Positions 34,689 through 43,288 of a DNA stretch of 64,000 bases are shown here, one piece after another (position 1 is the stretch's first letter; each line of letters opens with the position of its first letter). Under the pieces are notes generated by a model. It was not told where the DNA came from. It made no database searches and saw only the letters and a list, made by a program, of their open reading frames with translations. The translations under genes and the position numbers were made by a program. The DNA is from Hydrogenovibrio sp049975065 (lineage in GTDB: Bacteria; Pseudomonadota; Gammaproteobacteria; Thiomicrospirales; Thiomicrospiraceae). Location: the NCBI GenBank assembly GCA_049975065.1, contig JBNGDN010000002.1, one strand, 5' to 3'.

Positions 34689-35297
34689 TCAAAGTAGTGT
34701 GTCGATTTGGGCTTTGGCGGCCGCTTCCGAAGCGGTTACAACGTCTTCGCCCATCGCCATGCCAGGGGCTTCAATAAAGGTGATGTCTTCAATGCCGATG
34801 AAATTCAAGGCGGTTTGCAAATAGGGTTTGACGAAATTCAGTGCGTCCATCGGTGGCTGGGTGTAATCCCCGCCCGAAGCGATAAACACATAAACTTTTT
34901 TCCCTTTCAGCAAGCCTTCCGGCCCCTTTTCGCTGTATTGAAAGGTTTCGCCGACCCGCAGAATATGATCCAGATAGGCCTTTAAAGTGGATGGAATGCC
35001 GAAGTTGTACATGGGCGTGGTCAGCACTAGGATGTCGGCTTCGCGGATTTGCGCGACGTATCGGTTGGACAGTATCAGGGCGGTGTTTTGCGCTTCCGTT
35101 CGTTGCTCGGCATGGGTGTACATGGCATCAATCATGGTTTGATCCATGTGCGGTGGCGGTGAATCGGCTAAATCCACGGTTTGCACTTTGGCATTTCGGT
35201 TTTGCGCTTGCCATTTCGACATAAAGTAATCCGCCAGTGCTTTAGAGTGTGAACCTTGTGAAAGGGCACTGCTGTCAATGCGAAGTAGAGTGGTCAT
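34689..35297 (-). CDS. azoR: FMN-dependent NADH azoreductase
   Basis: A 202-residue flavodoxin-fold enzyme: LLRIDSSALSQGSHSKALAD binds the FMN phosphate, TTPMYNFGIPSTLKAYLDHI and ASGGDYT complete the flavin pocket. It reduces quinones and azo compounds with NADH, probably protecting against quinone stress. AGGAGCC stands nine bases before the ATG at 35297; the longer frame to 35387 has no such site. Confidence 0.93.
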   Translation of the reverse strand: MTTLLRIDSSALSQGSHSKALADYFMSKWQAQNRNAKVQTVDLADSPPPHMDQTMIDAMYTHAEQRTEAQNTALILSNRYVAQIREADILVLTTPMYNFGIPSTLKAYLDHILRVGETFQYSEKGPEGLLKGKKVYVFIASGGDYTQPPMDALNFVKPYLQTALNFIGIEDITFIEAPGMAMGEDVVTASEAAAKAQIDTLL

Positions 35298-35441
35298 GTT
35301 ATGTGGCTCCTGAAAGTGAGGCATTGTAGGAGGTTTGTATTGTAGCGAACGCGATAACGAGAAAAAAGACGTGAAGCCGCAAATCACTGTTGCGTGTTTG
35401 GCAATAATACAGATATGGAAAAAATACCGGTATGAACCGTT

Positions 35442-35467
35442 GGATTTGCCCAGGCCTGGGCAAATCC
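35442..35467. repeat. 26-bp perfect palindrome around a CCAGGCCTGG core
   Basis: The core at 35450-35459 is extended by eight matching bases on each side (GGATTTGC and its complement), giving 26 bp of perfect symmetry. It begins 29 bases past the adenylate kinase stop on the minus strand and may act as its terminator stem, though no T tract follows. Confidence 0.95.
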
Positions 35468-35495
35468 GGATGTGTGGGTTAGGTGGGTTTGCGGT

Positions 35496-36143
35496 TTATT
35501 TCAAGCCGGACAGAATGGCGTTTTCCACTTGATCAATGGTTTGGGTGCCATCGACTTTGATGTATTTCAACGAGGGGTTTTGAGCCGCTTCCTTTGTGTA
35601 GTAACCGATTAAAGGTGCGGTTTGTTCGTGATAGACGTTTAGCCGATCCAGCACCACTTCGGGTTTATCGTCGTCGCGTTGAATCAGGTCTTCACCTGTG
35701 TCGTTGTCTTTGCCGTCCACTTTCGGCGGGTTGTAAGTGAGGTGGTAGGTGCGCCCGGAAGCCGGATGCACGCGGCGTCCCGCCATGCGGTTCACGATTT
35801 CGGAATCAGGGACGTCGATTTCGATAATGGCGTCGATGGCGACGCCAGCGTTTTGTAAGGCATCCGCCTGTGGCACCGTTCTTGGGAAACCGTCCAGCAG
35901 GAAGCCGTTGGCGCAGTCCGGCTCGGCAATGCGGTCTTTGACCAGCCCGATAATGATGTCGTCTGTAACCAATTTACCGGCGTCCATAAATTCTTTAGCT
36001 TGCTGGCCGAGTGGCGTTTGCGCTTTGATGGCGGCGCGCAGCATATCGCCGGTGGAGATTTGTGGGATGTCGAATTTTTGCGTCAGGAATTGGGCTTGGG
36101 TGCCTTTTCCGGCGCCGGGTGCGCCCAGAAGAATGAATTTCAT
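35496..36143 (-). CDS. adk: Adenylate kinase
   Basis: 215 residues, the usual length for the long form. P-loop GAPGAGKGT at 7-15, AMP-binding STGDMLRAAI, DGFPRT, and the LID domain GRRVHPASGRTYHLTYNPP without zinc cysteines, as in E. coli. It interconverts ATP, ADP and AMP in the cytoplasm. It stands alone between two terminator-like structures. Confidence 0.98.
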   Translation of the reverse strand: MKFILLGAPGAGKGTQAQFLTQKFDIPQISTGDMLRAAIKAQTPLGQQAKEFMDAGKLVTDDIIIGLVKDRIAEPDCANGFLLDGFPRTVPQADALQNAGVAIDAIIEIDVPDSEIVNRMAGRRVHPASGRTYHLTYNPPKVDGKDNDTGEDLIQRDDDKPEVVLDRLNVYHEQTAPLIGYYTKEAAQNPSLKYIKVDGTQTIDQVENAILSGLK

Positions 36144-36262
36144 AATCGCGTCTCGCTTCAGGTTATAGATAGGGCTTTGCCCGATGTCAGTGGCGGCTAT
36201 TTTATCAAATTGAACAGGGAAGCCTTTATTAATTCGGCCGCGATTGGGTGTTAAAAGGCGTT

Positions 36263-36292
36263 AAAAGGCCACTTATTCAGGGTGAGCGGCCT
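36263..36292 (-). terminator. Terminator after the fructosamine-kinase-like gene
   Basis: On the minus strand AGGCC..CAC pairs with GTGGCCT (three-base bulge) and is followed by TTTT, starting 4 bases past the stop codon. Confidence 0.6.
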
Positions 36293-36295
36293 CTC

Positions 36296-37189
36296 TTAAA
36301 GCGTTTTTAAAAGCGTTTGCATCAGGGTCTCGGCTTGGAGCCCATAGCCGCCGCCAAATAGGTTGAAATGGTTCAGAAGATGGTAAAGGTTGTAAAGGTC
36401 TTTGCGCTGGGCGTAGCCTGTGTCCAGCGGAAAAACGCTGTTGTATCCTTCATAAAACGCGGCTGAGAAGCCCCCGAAGAGCTCGGTCATGGCGAGGTCG
36501 GCCTCGCGGTCGCCGTAGTAGCTGGCCGGGTCGAAAAACACGGCATCGCCGTCGGCGGTGAAAGCGCTGTTGCCGCCCCAGAGATCGCCATGCAACGGCG
36601 ACGCTTCGGGTTGATAGTCACGGAAAAACTGCGGCAGGCTGGCAATCAGACGTTCACCGGCCGTGATTAAGCGGGCGGGTGCGCCATTTTGCTGCGCCAG
36701 TGTCAATTGATGTTTGAGACGCTGTTCGCCATAGAAGGTGATCCAGTCGTCCGCCCAGTCGTTGGGTTGCAAGGTGTGACCAATGTAGTTGTCTTCGAAC
36801 CAGCCGAAGCGTTTGTCGGGGTGAATTTGATGATGGAGCAGCGCCAGATCCTTGCCGCGTTGCGCATCGTCACCGCGCGTCGTGAGCGGCAGGTATTCCA
36901 ATAATAACCAGGCCTGGCTGTTTTCGCTTTCGGGTGACAGAAGGCCGTGCGTGATGACTTTGGGCACCCGAATGCTGAGGGTGTCGGTCAGGGTTTCGAG
37001 GCTGTTGGCTTCAGTTTCGAATAGTGGGTACCATTGAGGTTGATTGGTTTTCAGAAAAAAATCGCCCTGCGCGGTGTGCAGGTGATAGGCCGTGTGAATG
37101 TCACCGCCGGAAACGGCCGTGGCACTTTCAATGTCAAATGGGCTGTTGGTCATGTCGGTGACGGCGTCCGATAGGGCGTGCCAATTCAT
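36296..37189 (-). CDS. Fructosamine kinase family protein
   Basis: A 297-residue APH-fold kinase with DFFLKTNQ (ATP-binding lysine), catalytic loop SPLHGDLWGGNSAF and metal loop VFFDPASYYGDREADLAM, all canonical for fructosamine/ketosamine-3-kinases. These phosphorylate sugars stuck to protein amines so that they fall off. AAGGAGTTTGC precedes the ATG. It is followed upstream by the penicillin-binding protein gene with a 34-base space. Confidence 0.93.
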   Translation of the reverse strand: MNWHALSDAVTDMTNSPFDIESATAVSGGDIHTAYHLHTAQGDFFLKTNQPQWYPLFETEANSLETLTDTLSIRVPKVITHGLLSPESENSQAWLLLEYLPLTTRGDDAQRGKDLALLHHQIHPDKRFGWFEDNYIGHTLQPNDWADDWITFYGEQRLKHQLTLAQQNGAPARLITAGERLIASLPQFFRDYQPEASPLHGDLWGGNSAFTADGDAVFFDPASYYGDREADLAMTELFGGFSAAFYEGYNSVFPLDTGYAQRKDLYNLYHLLNHFNLFGGGYGLQAETLMQTLLKTL

Positions 37190-37223
37190 GCAAACTCCTT
37201 GAGCGGGGGATTCGGGGTGCCTG

Positions 37224-39692
37224 TTACTGAAACAGTTCCTGGGTCATTTGCTCCAGCGACGTATCTGAAAACTCGGGGATTTCGGGGGCATTGTCGGTGC
37301 GGAAAATTTCAAAAAACGCGCCCGGAGTGTCGGCGGTAACCGCCAAACCGGTGTCTCGGTCAATCGGCACATTCACCAGCCCTTCCGGTAAGCTGAAGGG
37401 GGCGTTTGGGTAAGGTTCGAGCGCCGCACGCATAAAGTCGATCCAAATCGGTAAGGCCGCGCGACCGCCGACTTCAGCACGCCCGAGTGTGGTCGGGCTG
37501 TCGAAGCCGACCCAGACGGTGGTGGCGATGTCGGGGTTGAAGCCGGAAAACCAAGCGTCTTTTTGATCGTTGGTGGTGCCGGTTTTGCCCGCAATGTCCT
37601 GTCTCTCCAGAACCTTGGCTTTGCGCCCCGAGCCGTATTGAATCACATCCTGCATCATGGAGGTCATTAAGTAAGCGTTTTGCGGCGTAATAACACGCGG
37701 GGCATTCAAAGGGTCGTCTTCCAAGCACTGCACGGTGCAGGCGCGTTGCGGCTCAGCGCGATAGAGGGTGTCGCCATTGAAATCCTGCACCGACTCAATC
37801 AGATATGGGTCGATTAAAAAACCGCTGTTGGCAAAGGTGGCGTAGCCGCGCACCACCTGTAACGGGGTTAAGGGCACCGACCCCAGCGCCAGAGAGAGAT
37901 TACGGTGAGCGTTTAACTGGTTCGGCGGAAAGCCGAAGCGTTCGAAATAATCCACCGCAAAACGAATGCCAATGTCTTGCAGAATGCGAATCGATACCAA
38001 GTTGCGCGAATAGGCCAGTGCCTTGCGCAGACGGGTGGGGCCGTAGAAACGGCCGGAATAGTTTTCAGGACGCCAGGTGTCTTCCAGCGCACGGTCGTGG
38101 AAAACCACCGGGGCATCATTAATAAGGGTGGCGGTGGTCATGCCCTTGTCGAGCGCGGCGGAATACAGAAACGGTTTGATATTGGAACCGACTTGCCGTT
38201 CGGCCTGAATGACACGGTTGAATTTACTGCGGAAATAGTCGAAGCCGCCCACCAGTGAAATAATGCGCCCGGTTTTTGAGTCAACGGAAATCAGTGCCGC
38301 TTCCGACTTGGGGTCTTGCGCCAACAGCCAGGCATCGTTCAGCTTTTGCAGATAAATCACGTCGCCACGACTGAGTACGTCGCCGACGGTTTGGGGTTCA
38401 CGACCGGTTTTATTAACGTCGATGTAGGGGGCGGCCCACAGCATGTCTTCCAGTTTTAACTCGGTGGATTCACCGTTTGTCATGAGGACTTCGGCGCTCT
38501 TCTCGGTCACGCCGGTGACGACACCGGTTTGCAGGAATCCGAATTTAGGCACTTCGTCTAAATATTTCAGCGTCTGCGCTTGATCGGTGAGCACCGTTGG
38601 GGCAAGGCGCTGAATCGGGCCGCGATAGCCGTGGCGGCGTTCGTAATCCTGCAAGCCGTTGCGCACGGCGAGATTGGCGGTGTTCTGCAACCGGCTGTCG
38701 ATGGTGGTGACAATGGTTAGGCCATTTTCCAGTGCGGCCTCGCCAAAGTTTTCAATGGCAAAGCTGCGCGCCATTTCCGCCACGTAACCGGCTTCGATGT
38801 CAATGCGCGCGCCGGTGAGTTTGGCGTGTACCGGCACGGCTTGCGCCGCTTTCATCTGTTGTTCGGTGATGTAGTGGTTTTCGTACATACGGCGCAACAC
38901 ATAGTTGCGGCGGATTTTCGCCCGCTCGGGGTTGTAGATTGGATTAAAGCGTGACGGCGCTTTCGGCAGACCGGCAATCATGGCGTATTCGTCCAGCGAC
39001 AATTGATCGATGGGTTTTCCGTAGTAAGTCTGCGCGGCGGCGGCGACCCCGTAGGAACGGTAGCCGAGGAAAATTTTATTCAGGTAAATGGCAAGGATTT
39101 CCTGCTTGGAAATCTGGTGCTCGATTTTGTAGGCGAGAATGATCTCGTTGAATTTACGCAAATAGGTTTTTTCATTGTCCAAAAAGTAGTTTCGTGCCAC
39201 CTGCATGGTGATGGTGGAACCGCCGGACTGTTTGCTGCCGGTGGTAATGAGCTCGTAAACCGCCCGCGCGAGGCCTTTGTAATCGACACCGCCGTGCTCG
39301 AAAAAGCTTTCATCTTCGGAAGAAATAATCGCTTGTGTCATGCGTTCCGGTATCTCGGAGTAGTCCAGCGGAATGCGTTTTTGGGTGCCGATTTCACTGA
39401 TGAGTGGCCCGTCCTGCGACACGATTCTCAGCGGCACTTTATAGGTGACATCCTTTAGAGTGGAGGCATCTGGCAGGGTGGGGTAGATGGTGATGACGTA
39501 AACTAGCACCGCGACCAAGGGGGTGACGAACCCCCCAAGAAACACCGAAAGCCAGAAAAAACGTTTCAGGTGCTTACGTTTTTTTGTTGGTTTTTTGGCG
39601 GCGTGTGCGGTGTCTGTCGGGTGTTGTGAAGCGTCTGAGGTTTCAGATTCCGGTGCGGCTTTGGGCGGGGTTTGCTGGTTGTCATCGCTCAT
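37224..39692 (-). CDS. mrcA: Class A penicillin-binding protein 1A
   Basis: About 822 residues. A polar N-terminus and one membrane helix lead to the glycosyltransferase domain (SSEDESFFEHGGVD, GGSTITMQVARNYFL, LAIYLNKIFLGY), an OB-like insert typical of PBP1A, and the transpeptidase domain with SxxK as SNIK, SxN as SRN and KTGT in AGKTGTTNDQKDAW. It polymerises and cross-links peptidoglycan. ATG 39692 is chosen; the frame stays open to a TTG at 39749. Confidence 0.95.
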   Translation of the reverse strand: MSDDNQQTPPKAAPESETSDASQHPTDTAHAAKKPTKKRKHLKRFFWLSVFLGGFVTPLVAVLVYVITIYPTLPDASTLKDVTYKVPLRIVSQDGPLISEIGTQKRIPLDYSEIPERMTQAIISSEDESFFEHGGVDYKGLARAVYELITTGSKQSGGSTITMQVARNYFLDNEKTYLRKFNEIILAYKIEHQISKQEILAIYLNKIFLGYRSYGVAAAAQTYYGKPIDQLSLDEYAMIAGLPKAPSRFNPIYNPERAKIRRNYVLRRMYENHYITEQQMKAAQAVPVHAKLTGARIDIEAGYVAEMARSFAIENFGEAALENGLTIVTTIDSRLQNTANLAVRNGLQDYERRHGYRGPIQRLAPTVLTDQAQTLKYLDEVPKFGFLQTGVVTGVTEKSAEVLMTNGESTELKLEDMLWAAPYIDVNKTGREPQTVGDVLSRGDVIYLQKLNDAWLLAQDPKSEAALISVDSKTGRIISLVGGFDYFRSKFNRVIQAERQVGSNIKPFLYSAALDKGMTTATLINDAPVVFHDRALEDTWRPENYSGRFYGPTRLRKALAYSRNLVSIRILQDIGIRFAVDYFERFGFPPNQLNAHRNLSLALGSVPLTPLQVVRGYATFANSGFLIDPYLIESVQDFNGDTLYRAEPQRACTVQCLEDDPLNAPRVITPQNAYLMTSMMQDVIQYGSGRKAKVLERQDIAGKTGTTNDQKDAWFSGFNPDIATTVWVGFDSPTTLGRAEVGGRAALPIWIDFMRAALEPYPNAPFSLPEGLVNVPIDRDTGLAVTADTPGAFFEIFRTDNAPEIPEFSDTSLEQMTQELFQ

Positions 39693-39842
39693 TTTGGGGG
39701 TGTCTGGGCTCGTTTGGGCTGAAAGTATAGGCCGTTTCGGTGGGGGCAACTGACCGTTTTTGTTGAAATTTCTGCGAATTATACGGGAAATTCGCCTCAG
39801 ACAAAAGGGCGATTCAATTGGGGTGGATTTGAGTCAGTCAGA

Positions 39843-39852
39843 CCAGGCCTGG
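39843..39852. repeat. CCAGGCCTGG palindrome, intergenic copy
   Basis: An exact copy lies about 15 bases past the terminator of the small membrane-protein gene, and is the last exact copy before a 12-kb stretch without any. Confidence 0.95.
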
Positions 39853-39865
39853 CAAAACGACTGAC

Positions 39866-39893
39866 AATAAAAACCCGGCGGTTGAGGCCGGGC
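39866..39893 (-). terminator. Intrinsic terminator of the small membrane-protein gene
   Basis: On the minus strand the stem CCCGGC/GCCGGG (39874-39879 with 39887-39892) is followed by TTTTTATT. Confidence 0.85.
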
Positions 39894-39944
39894 TGGATGG
39901 GCGATGTGAAACCGCGCCGCGATTCGCAACGCTGTATGGCTTTA

Positions 39945-40154
39945 CTACTTGGAGTAACGCTTGGTTTTGATGTCGCTGTAGATCAGGTAGAGGTTGCCGC
40001 CCACGATAATGACGATAGACGCCACAACCGCCGCCAAACCAATGCCGACTTGCAATGACTGCGGCAGGAAACCGGCCCAAATACCCAATAAAATGGCCAA
40101 CGGGATGACGACTGTGACCACCAGTACGCCAATCATTTTTAATAAATTATTCAT
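39945..40154 (-). CDS. Small two-helix membrane protein, unrecognised
   Basis: A 69-residue protein with two hydrophobic segments (residues 5-28 and 35-58) and a basic tail DIKTKRYSK, so the C-terminus probably faces the cytoplasm. I do not recognise the family. AGGAAC stands 7 bases before the ATG, a TATAGT -10-like box lies upstream near 40201, and a clear terminator follows, so it is a self-contained gene. Confidence 0.72.
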   Translation of the reverse strand: MNNLLKMIGVLVVTVVIPLAILLGIWAGFLPQSLQVGIGLAAVVASIVIIVGGNLYLIYSDIKTKRYSK

Positions 40155-40337
40155 GTGTTTGTTCCTCAGATGAGTTGTGAATCCTTACAACAGTTTCGAA
40201 CTATACTGGCGTTACCCTGAAAATTCAAATAAAAATCTTGATTGGGGTCAAGAAAGAATCCTTATGGCGGTGAAAAGTTTTACACCCCACATTCGTCAAG
40301 TGAGTCATTAATTGAACCTGAATTAAACCGTAAATTA

Positions 40338-40976
40338 TTAAACCGCGATGGCAAAATAGGTTTTGATGCCTTCAAGAATGCTATTAGTGGCCACGGCGGC
40401 GAGAATCAGCCCCATGACACGGCTGATGACGCTGGCACCGGCGTCCCCAATCAGCCGATGAATGACGGTGGCCGCCAGCAGCAGTGCAAAGGTGATGACA
40501 ATAACCAAAAGCATAAGGCCTGCGGTGACGGCTTGTTGCGTGATGTCGAAGCGGTGGTTGTCTGTGAGCAGCACCACCGCCATCATGGCACCGGGAGAGG
40601 CAATGGAGGGAATCGCCAGTGGAAAAATCGCCTGATTGACGGCGTGGCGATGGCTGTCGGCTTCAGAGTGTTCGATCAGCTGTTTTTCGGTTGTGGGCTT
40701 GCCGTCACCGAAAATCATGGTGAGGGCAAATAGAAACAGGACGATGCCACCGGCAATTTGAAACGCGGAAAGCGGTATTTCTATGGATTCGAGCAGCAGT
40801 TGTCCGGCGATAATGAAAAACAATAAAACACCGGCGGATGTCAGCGCGGCGATGGCAGCGATTTTGCGTTGTTGAGTCGCGGCGTACCCGGCGGTGACAG
40901 CCAAAAAAACCGGGATGCTGCCAATCGGGTCTATGACCGCCCAGAGGATAATAAATTGCTGAATCAGGTCGTGCAT
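40338..40976 (-). CDS. MarC family integral membrane protein
   Basis: About 212 residues with six hydrophobic helices: ILWAVIDPIGSIPVFLA, FQIAGGIVLFLFAL, and FPLAIPSIASPGAMMAVVLL, all MarC signatures. The family's transport role is unproven despite the name, which came from a link to multiple antibiotic resistance. ATG 40976 matches the usual family start; a TTG at 41006 is an alternative. Confidence 0.9.
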   Translation of the reverse strand: MHDLIQQFIILWAVIDPIGSIPVFLAVTAGYAATQQRKIAAIAALTSAGVLLFFIIAGQLLLESIEIPLSAFQIAGGIVLFLFALTMIFGDGKPTTEKQLIEHSEADSHRHAVNQAIFPLAIPSIASPGAMMAVVLLTDNHRFDITQQAVTAGLMLLVIVITFALLLAATVIHRLIGDAGASVISRVMGLILAAVATNSILEGIKTYFAIAV

Positions 40977-41087
40977 AATCACTCGGTCGTTGTTTAATTT
41001 TGCCAACCAGTCTACTCGATGTGTTGCTTCTTTTTGTGAATAATTCAGGTTAACGATTTTTGAGGCTGGTTTCCTAGGGCGGGCTTG

Positions 41088-41096
41088 TTATAATTC
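41088..41096 (+). promoter_or_regulatory. Extended -10 promoter before rph
   Basis: TGTTATAAT fits the extended -10 consensus (TGn TATAAT) with no good -35 box. The leader that follows holds a direct repeat ATGAGACCC (41164-41172 and 41180-41188), the second copy being the rph start. Confidence 0.55.
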
Positions 41097-41179
41097 GGCG
41101 GAGCTTGTTAATCATGCGAATTTAAATCATAGGTTCCATTAAATCCTGTAGAACCTGAATATTATGAGACCCCTATTTT

Positions 41180-41899
41180 ATGAGACCCAGTGGCCGCCAG
41201 ACCGACCAATTACGAGAAGTTACCCTGACTAAGGACTTTACCAAGCACGCAGAAGGCTCGGTGTTGATTGCCTTTGGTGAAACCAAAGTGATCTGCAATG
41301 TCACGGTGGAAGAAAAGGTGCCGCCGTTTTTGAAAGGCAAAGGGCAGGGGTGGATTACCGCAGAATACGGTATGCTGCCACGTTCTACTGACAGTCGGAT
41401 GCGTCGTGAAGCCAGTGCCGGGAAACAGGGCGGGCGCACGGTGGAGATTCAGCGGCTGATTGGTCGCGCCTTGCGTGCCGGGGTGGACATGCAAACACTG
41501 GGCGAGCGCACTTTGTGGGTGGATTGCGATGTGATTCAGGCCGACGGCGGCACCCGCACCGCCTCCATTACCGGCGGTTTTGCCGCCTTGGCCTTGGCGG
41601 TGGAGCGTTTGATCGCCAAAGGCACTTTGACGGAAAGCCCGATTCTGCATCATGTCGGTTCGGTTTCGGTGGGTATTTATCAAGGTACGCCGGTGCTGGA
41701 TTTGGATTATGCGGAAGATGCCAATGCCGAAACCGATATGAACCTGGTGATGACCGACGACGGTCGTTTTATCGAAGTGCAAGGCACGGCGGAAGCGGAA
41801 CCTTACTCGTTGGACGAAATGAATGCGATGATTGCTTTGGGGCAAAAAGGCATTCAAGAATTGATCGGTTTGCAGAAAGCCATGTTGGCGGGCGTTTGA
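41180..41899 (+). CDS. rph: Ribonuclease PH
   Basis: 239 residues, full family length. MRPSGRQTDQLREV, the phosphate-binding EYGMLPRST, and RTLWVDCDVIQADGGTRTAS are diagnostic. It trims the 3' ends of tRNA precursors by phosphorolysis. The upstream repeat creates a second ATGAGACCC at 41164, but that frame stops at once, so ATG 41180 is the start. It is followed one base later by rdgB, the common order in gammaproteobacteria. Confidence 0.98.
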   Translation: MRPSGRQTDQLREVTLTKDFTKHAEGSVLIAFGETKVICNVTVEEKVPPFLKGKGQGWITAEYGMLPRSTDSRMRREASAGKQGGRTVEIQRLIGRALRAGVDMQTLGERTLWVDCDVIQADGGTRTASITGGFAALALAVERLIAKGTLTESPILHHVGSVSVGIYQGTPVLDLDYAEDANAETDMNLVMTDDGRFIEVQGTAEAEPYSLDEMNAMIALGQKGIQELIGLQKAMLAGV

Positions 41900-41900
41900 G

Positions 41901-42503
41901 ATGACGATGCCGCGTGAATGGGTGCTGGCCACCGGCAATGCCGGTAAGCTGACGGAAATGCGTGAGCTCCTAGCGCCGCTGGGGGTTCAGCTACGGGCGC
42001 AATCGGAATTTTTTGCCGAAGAAGCCGTGGAAGACGGCTTGAGCTTTATTGAGAACGCCATTATCAAAGCGCGTTTCGCCAGCGCAAAAACCGGCTTGCC
42101 AGCCATTGCCGACGACTCCGGCCTGGAAGTGGCCGCCTTGCAAGGGCGACCGGGGATTTATTCGGCGCGTTATGCGGAAGGCTATCACGGCCATTCGGCC
42201 ACCGATGCTTTAAATAACCAAAAACTGCTGGACGAGATGGCGGGGGTGGAAAATCGCCAGGCCTGCTATTATTGCGCCATGGTGTTGGTGCGCCACAGCG
42301 AAGACCCGGTGCCGCTCATCGGACTGGGGCAGTGGTGCGGTGAGGTGCTGACCGAGCCGCGCGGTGACGGCGGTTTTGGCTATGATCCGGTGATCTGGAT
42401 GGCGTCTCACGGCTGCGCCGTGTCAGAATTGCCGAAATCGGTTAAAAATCAGATCAGTCATCGTGCGCAGGCGATTCAGGCTCTGTTGGCACAATTTGAA
42501 TGA
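41901..42503 (+). CDS. rdgB: XTP/dITP pyrophosphatase, RdgB/HAM1 family
   Basis: 200 residues with VLATGNAGKLTEMRELL at the start, ADDSGLEVAALQGRPGIYSA in the active site, and GDGGFGYDPVIW. It removes non-canonical purine nucleotides from the pool. In operon with rph. A one-mismatch palindrome (42257-42266) is the only near copy in its neighbourhood. Confidence 0.97.
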   Translation: MTMPREWVLATGNAGKLTEMRELLAPLGVQLRAQSEFFAEEAVEDGLSFIENAIIKARFASAKTGLPAIADDSGLEVAALQGRPGIYSARYAEGYHGHSATDALNNQKLLDEMAGVENRQACYYCAMVLVRHSEDPVPLIGLGQWCGEVLTEPRGDGGFGYDPVIWMASHGCAVSELPKSVKNQISHRAQAIQALLAQFE

Positions 42504-42518
42504 TAAAGGGGTGAGCTT

Positions 42519-42872
42519 ATGAAAATTGTAGCCTTGGTGGCCATCGTGCCGGCGGATTTGGAATCGGATTTGAAAAAGGTGGCCAAGGAGGCCGGTGCCA
42601 CCGGCGCGACCATCTTTAATGCACGCGGCAGCGGGGTGGAGGATAAACGCTCGTTTCTGTCTTTGACGTTTGAAGGGAATCAGACGGTGCTGCTGTATAT
42701 CTTGGAAGAGGGCATGTCCAAAACGGTCTTGAAAGCTCTGCGCGGCTTTATGGATACCAATGAGGATCGCGGCTTGGCGTTTACCGTGCCGATCAATCAT
42801 ATTATTGGCCTGGATAAAGCCTTGCTGCATAAGTTTGAAAAGAACATTCAGGAAGAGGAGCGGTTCTCATGA
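42519..42872 (+). CDS. P-II-like regulatory protein, first of the DUF1538 locus
   Basis: A 117-residue protein with the ferredoxin-like P-II fold pattern: KIVALVAIVPADLESDLKKV, GATGATIFNARGSGV (start of the T-loop region), then LLYILEEGMSKTVLKALR. The tyrosine used for uridylylation in GlnB is not evident. P-II proteins bind ATP, ADP and small effectors and gate membrane transporters. A good site (AAGGGGTGAG) precedes it. It overlaps the CBS gene by ATGA; gene order argues that it regulates the DUF1538 membrane protein. Confidence 0.8.
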   Translation: MKIVALVAIVPADLESDLKKVAKEAGATGATIFNARGSGVEDKRSFLSLTFEGNQTVLLYILEEGMSKTVLKALRGFMDTNEDRGLAFTVPINHIIGLDKALLHKFEKNIQEEERFS

Positions 42873-43270
42873 GCGATAGAATGCTGGTAGCGGATGTGAT
42901 GAAAGCTGAGGTGGTGACCATTAAAGCGCATGCCACCTTGAAAGAAGCGTTGCAGTTGATGAAGCGAAAAGGGTTGAAGTCGCTGGTGGTGGATAAAAAC
43001 TCGCCTAGTGATGCCTATGGCATTATCACCAATTCGCAGATTTTGCAGACGGTGCTGGTGGAGGACGGCGACATTGAACTCTTTAATGTGTTTGATGTTT
43101 ATAAAAAACCGGCGTTTTACGTTTCGTCGAAAATCGACGTCAAATACGCCGCCAAAACCATGTTGGAGCAGAATGTGAAACGGGTGGTGGTAACGGATGA
43201 TAATGAACTCAAAGGCATTCTGAGCATTACCGACCTCAGCGATTATGTGCTGTCGTTGGTGGATTCTTGA
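42869..43270 (+). CDS. Two-CBS-domain protein in the DUF1538 locus
   Basis: A 133-residue protein made of a CBS pair only: VADVMKAEVVTIKAHATLKE, KGLKSLVVDKN, then YVSSKIDVKYAAKTMLEQNV and KGILSITDLSDYVL. CBS pairs bind adenosine nucleotides and act as energy or ion sensors for channels and transporters. Overlapping the P-II-like gene and 18 bases before the first DUF1538 gene, it probably adds adenylate sensing to that transporter. Confidence 0.9.
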   Translation: MSDRMLVADVMKAEVVTIKAHATLKEALQLMKRKGLKSLVVDKNSPSDAYGIITNSQILQTVLVEDGDIELFNVFDVYKKPAFYVSSKIDVKYAAKTMLEQNVKRVVVTDDNELKGILSITDLSDYVLSLVDS

Positions 43271-43288
43271 TGACAGTCGAACGCGGAG